Below the pieces are notes generated by a model that made no database searches, was not told the origin of the DNA, and saw only the letters and a program-made list of their open reading frames with translations. Positions 59,959-64,000 of a stretch of DNA of 64,000 nucleotides are shown here, piece after piece. Where the stretch lies: contig CM032228.1 of assembly GCA_019009955.1 (NCBI GenBank), forward strand, positions 259,066,001 to 259,130,000. Direction: 5' to 3'. The stretch is from Riptortus pedestris (taxonomy: Eukaryota; Arthropoda; Insecta; Hemiptera; Alydidae). The position numbers and the translations under genes are program-made. The stretch's first letter is position 1. Every line of letters begins with the position of its first letter.

Positions 59959-61025
59959 GTAACCTCTGTCTGTACATTGATTTTTTTCGCGAAATTTCAC
60001 GGATAACTTTTCGTTTCACATGTCATAGACACCATATCTGCATTTTGTTTCTTTGGTGTCTGTTTGTTTGTTTGTTTGTTTATTTGTTTGTTTGTTACCT
60101 TTTCACGCATAAACGGCTCTGAACCGAATTTTATGAAACTTGGTATGTATATTACTACTAGCCCAACTTAGACTTTAGGCTATATTAACATGCTCTAAGA
60201 TGAACAGGAGTGGGGGTTATAAGGAAGGCCTGAAATTAAAATTAGCGATATTTCGTTTCCTAATGCTTTTTCAGCAAATATGCCCATAACAAAAGTTGTT
60301 TATTTTGTAATTTAAAGTAACTTTTGTTATATACACTTTTTTCGTATACTGAATTATAAAACGAGATATTTACGCTGAAACCTATAGCGGAAGTGAACAA
60401 TTTTATTTGGGACAAAAGACCCAACCGAAATTAAATAAAACTCGGTATATTGTATTAGCACTAACGCTTTCATTATAACAAGCCATACCAACATTTCTAG
60501 GGACGGCAGGAGTGGGGGTTATAAGAGAAGCCTGAAAATTAAAAAATAGCGATATTTCGTTTCCTATTGGTTTTTTCGCAAATTTAAACATTACAAAAGT
60601 TGTTTATTTTGTTATTTGGAGTAACTTTTGTTATATACTTTTTTGTCGTATACCTAAGTATAAATGAGTTATACGTTAAAACTTTAGCGGGGCACTAACG
60701 GCTGAACCGAACTTAACAAAACTCGGTATGTCAATTAGCATTAATTCTTCCATGATTATAAATTATATTAAAATTTTTAGGTTCGAACGGGAGGGGGGTT
60801 ATAAGGGAGGCCTGAAATGAAATAAAAATTCACCATATTTACATGTTATAAGAGACGGGAAATATAAAACTATCGAAGACTGTGATGCCTTATCGAACAA
60901 ATAATTCTATTATTAGCAAATCCACGGTAATGTCAAAAATATTGTGCAATGTAAAGCCTGCTAAAAAATACCATCACCATTCAGCCTCAAATGAATTCCC
61001 GGGCGAAGCCGGGTATCTGAGCTAG
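59904..61025 (+). mobile_element. H2 copy E4, joined to E3 through (TA)n
   Basis: (TA)n at 59904-59953, then AAAATTGTAACCTCTGTCTG and the usual order. Three modules (60206, 60508 and 60790) are followed by a shortened 3' part, CCCGGGCGAAGCCGGG and CTAG at 61022-61025 before T. Confidence 0.75.
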
Positions 61026-61045
61026 TTAATTATATATATATATAA

Positions 61046-61095
<50 letters not shown>

Positions 61096-61217
61096 TTTTG
61101 AATGGACCTCATTTTCGTCAACTACTAGGTAGGATCGATGGACATTTGAAGAAAAATTTCGAAAATTCCTTCATGAGTACGATCTCAATAGCTGATTTCC
61201 CTTGGGGGAAACCTGCT
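61026..61217 (-). mobile_element. P-family 5' end with (TA)n
   Basis: TA repeats (61026-61092), then on the plus strand GTTTTGAATGGACCTCATTT and, at 61190-61216, the degenerate palindrome AGCTGATTTCCC/GGGGGAAACCTGCT. It abuts E4. Only the outer 5' part of the family remains. Confidence 0.6.
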
Positions 61218-61524
61218 AAAAGGAGAATAGACGGTCAGAAATGAGCAGCGTGTGAAATATGCTGAGTTAAGGTTAGTCGGTGGTTTTAATAAAATCCCCT
61301 CCAGGCTATAAAACCTGCTCATGGAATAATCAACGATACTCTTGCTTCAAGACTACTGACAGAAATAGCAGCTTGACTTGATGAGGGTAATAAGTCATCC
61401 GAAACGTCAGCAAACATGGTTTTGAAATAAATTTGTCCTAGTTGACCAGTATCTCAATATCTACTAACAATACATATCATAATACAGAGCTTAAAATAAA
61501 TTACTCAAAATAGGTGCAAGTACG

Positions 61525-61529
<5 letters not shown>
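61218..61529. other. Unique DNA
   Basis: Nothing recognised. Confidence 0.35.

Positions 61530-61590
<61 letters not shown>
61530..61590. repeat. (TA)n microsatellite
   Basis: About 29 TA units. Confidence 0.95.
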
Positions 61591-61592
<2 letters not shown>

Positions 61593-61776
61593 TTGATGAT
61601 AATGATAAGCTAATTAGTAGAGATGAATGAATGAGTGATAATGACTAGATAAGGTTAAGGGTGGCTTGGATCAAATAAGGAAACGATATTTGGCATCAAC
61701 CTTTCAGTGGTATTTTGCTCAAATGTCAACCCCTTTCAAGGAAATTATAGGATATCCAATATCCCTCCCCTACTCC

Positions 61777-61917
<141 letters not shown>

Positions 61918-62815
61918 ATGGGCACTCCTTGTTATCTTATTATTAAACCATTACTATGGCATTATAATTATTCATTTTCGTAGGTTGTGATACAATAAAC
62001 AAAGTTGGACTACAAATGGTCCATCTCTCGGAGGGGTTTTGAGTTAGTTAACTGGTAAAATAGTTTATCGGGGGGAGGGAGTTAGACTATAGCTTAATGA
62101 GAAGTAGAAGTGGCGCTTCACCTTACGATAGTTACCAACAACTGTAGGCCGTGTTCTGGAGCTGGGACTCATGAAAAAGATGGTATTTGGAAATGCACAT
62201 TTTATCATATCTGTAAACGTCCATTCTTCCGATTTCTGCCGATAATGGTCTCAACCTTCAGTTTATTTAAAATGGGATTATATGAAACTAAAATTGCCCC
62301 TGGTGAAATGCATATATGCATACATGATATATATACGTACATTGGTTCCATTCCTCCAATAATCCTTAAAGAAGGCAGTATATTTCCACTACATTCTTTG
62401 ACACATAACGTGTGTTTGTTAATAAAATTTTGAATTTAAACTTCAAATAATATAATCAAAAAATATTTATAAAATAAAACTATTTCCAACATAAAAAATA
62501 TATATATAGGTTTGAATGATAAGCTAAATGATTCTAAATAATAAATTGACATTAGTGCAGTTTCAAATTTTTCATACAATTTCACACTTGTTCAGCATAC
62601 TTGATATTTTAAAAGTAACAGTTTTCCCCCAACAGTCCAATACTCTTATAATCGTATTAATACTTTTTAAAGTCCTTTTTTCGTAGCTCCGTCCGTAGCC
62701 TCCAGTCATAGAACCAGAGTCTGTGTGTGGTCTATTCGTTAGTAAAGTAGCAGTAACAATTTGATTAATCTGTTCGACCGAAACGATTAAAGTAAGAGTT
62801 TTGTTTATTTTATTA
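61918..62815. other. Unique DNA
   Basis: The open frame 62110-62433 (107 codons) has a few Cys and His but no recognisable spacing or domain, so it is probably chance. Confidence 0.35.
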
Positions 62816-63034
62816 TATATTAACGTCCACTTTTTGATACTAAGGCTAATTGGGACTGGTTATCTACAGGTTACCACCCGTTTCTAGATCCCAGTGTAGG
62901 ACTAAGGACTTTTTTTAATGAGTCCGTCACTAAATAATATTCGTGTTACCCAGACAGGGAATCGAACCCGCCACTCTAGATATGCCATGCGAGATTAAAG
63001 CCAACGCTTTAACTGACACGGCTAACTTCAGCCC
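62816..63034 (-). mobile_element. tRNA-derived SINE, near full length
   Basis: It has TATTAACGTCCACTTTTTG, GGTTATCTACAGGTTACCAC, GAGTCCGTCACTAAATAA, the B-box region GAATCGAACCCGCCACTC and the A-box region CGCTTTAACTGACACGGC (rc). It is the best-preserved head in the window with 13359-13574. Confidence 0.75.
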
Positions 63035-63480
63035 TATGAGTGTTGGTTCCACCTATTGTAAGTAATTGTGAAAATTAATTGCCGGTTTCTGTTACTTTTT
63101 GTCCTAAATACTCTTTAATTTCTGGAATAAATTATTTAAAATTATGTCCTTTCAAATCATATGCTATTTCTGTTGCCATTTAGTAATTGTCAGTTAGTAA
63201 TTGTGTTTTTAAGTGTGATTTTGTTGTAACATTCTGGAATTGTGGTCTCATTGGTTTTACAAGTAAATCCACAAGATAGTTTCCCATAGTTCCAAAATGC
63301 CCATTGATCCAGCAAAGGTGTATATTATTTTGTATAAGACTTGTAAGTTCTTTTCCGATTCATTTCTGTTAAAGGACCATGAATTGTACTGGATGATTCT
63401 TTCTCATCTACGTTAAACTATTTAAAAATTCATTAGTTACTGTTTGATTGTTGGTGTAATAATTACCAAGTTTGATTTTT
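63035..63480. other. Unique DNA
   Basis: Nothing recognised. Confidence 0.35.
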
Positions 63481-63690
63481 AGCAGATTTCACTTAAGGGA
63501 AGCTTCAGCTATTGAGATAGTTCTCATGACGAGATTTTCTCGACATTTCCCCAAATGTCCATCGATCCTACATAGGAGATCGTTCCAAATATCCATCTTA
63601 TTATGCGTCCGATCAAAACATGGTATAGAAGCAATCTTATTACAAAAGTAATTTCCTAAAAATGTTATTATATACCTACAACTGAGGATT
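63481..63690 (+). mobile_element. P-family copy, internally deleted
   Basis: AGCAGATTTCACTTAAGGGA, CTCATGACGAGATTTTCTCG, CAAATGTCCATCGATCCTAC, then a jump past the TA site to CGTCCGATCAAAACATGG. No 3' end is seen. Confidence 0.55.
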
Positions 63691-63929
63691 AGAATCATTA
63701 TGTAGCCAAAAAGGAAATTTGTTTCTCAAAAATGATGATGTCTGCGCTTATGCTGTTACCTAAGTGCTATTTATTAGTTATCCAAGTAAATTAACATTTC
63801 TTATTGATAATTTCAATATCCCTGCGGAGAAGGCTTTGCATGTCGATATGCTTTACGGATTGATCCAAGTATCACTCCTCTTCCTCCAAATAACCTATTC
63901 CACTCTCAGTTTGTCTTAAATATATATAA
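63691..63929. other. Unique DNA
   Basis: Nothing recognised. Confidence 0.3.
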
Positions 63930-64000
63930 ATACATTTCTTGACAACATTCTACTTGCATAATACATTTCTAGACTACATCCTACTTGCATAATACATTTC
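63930..64000. repeat. Start of a ~31-bp tandem repeat at the window edge
   Basis: ACATTTCT, then a variable stretch, then CTACTTGCATAAT repeats twice, and a third ACATTTC begins as the window ends. An array probably continues to the right. Confidence 0.7.

Noticed and set aside
55274..60591. Recurring minus-strand frames with NFRPP and PRNVG words
   Set aside because: They are antisense translations of the ~300-bp H2 module. Stops and frameshifts differ in each copy.
62110..62433. 107-codon open frame with several Cys and His
   Set aside because: The Cys/His spacing fits no zinc-binding pattern I know, and composition equals the flanks.

Overview
This is AT-rich nuclear DNA from an invertebrate animal, most likely an arthropod. 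The evidence is a Helitron helicase fragment, a piggyBac transposase tail, a non-LTR reverse transcriptase fragment, at least five copies of a tRNA-derived SINE, (TA)n/(GA)n/(CT)n microsatellites, and about 17 very homogeneous minisatellite arrays. The species cannot be named from the sequence. Nothing looks bacterial, and no complete protein-coding gene is visible. The window is best read as long-intron or intergenic DNA. Three short, spliced-looking coding candidates stand out: a terminal exon on the minus strand (6878-6951) and two 63-nt internal exons on the plus strand (23476-23538 and 39119-39181).

Layout. 0.6-2.6 kb: tandem Helitron-like copies (family H2), then two copies of a palindrome-ended family (called P here) at 2.6-4.5 kb. 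4.7-12.5 kb: mostly unique AT-rich DNA with one SINE, the minus-strand exon candidate and a striking 159-bp hairpin. 12.5-21.2 kb: 41-, 36-, 56- and 49-bp minisatellites, SINEs, and a Helitron (H1) fragment that still encodes helicase motifs V-VI. 21.2-28.3 kb: a unique GC-richer block, an H2 copy, exon A, a 1.6-kb P copy, then a G-run array and a 72-bp array interrupted by a piggyBac insertion. 28.3-33.6 kb: TA/GA tract, a 3.4-kb 89-bp array, unique DNA, a 25-bp array. 34-37 kb: minus-strand H2, a complete non-autonomous Helitron (H3), a P/H2 chimera. 37-43 kb: 74-, 51-, 84- and 99-bp arrays with exon B between them. 43.2-43.7 kb: unique block with clustered homeodomain/POU/Sox-like sites. 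44.4-48.2 kb: related 24- and 33-bp arrays with a triplicated 300-bp spacer. 49-50.5 kb: G-rich array ending in a palindrome, and a 49-bp array. 52 kb: reverse transcriptase relic. 53.3-61.2 kb: P and H2 copies, including a head-to-tail Helitron array. 61.2-64 kb: microsatellites, a SINE, a P remnant and a minisatellite running off the edge.

The elements act mainly as sequence sources for one another. Several tandem arrays begin inside transposon sequence: TA tracts inside P and H2, a 49-bp array inside H1, a G-rich array inside P. The longest open reading frames (411, 569, 691 and 708 codons) are translations of minisatellites whose period is a multiple of three, and I do not call them genes. 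The most interesting signals are the tandem Helitrons with internal ~300-bp modules, the P family, the piggyBac insertion at a TTAA inside a minisatellite unit, the 24/33-bp array complex with a repeated TGACGTCA site, and the exon candidates.
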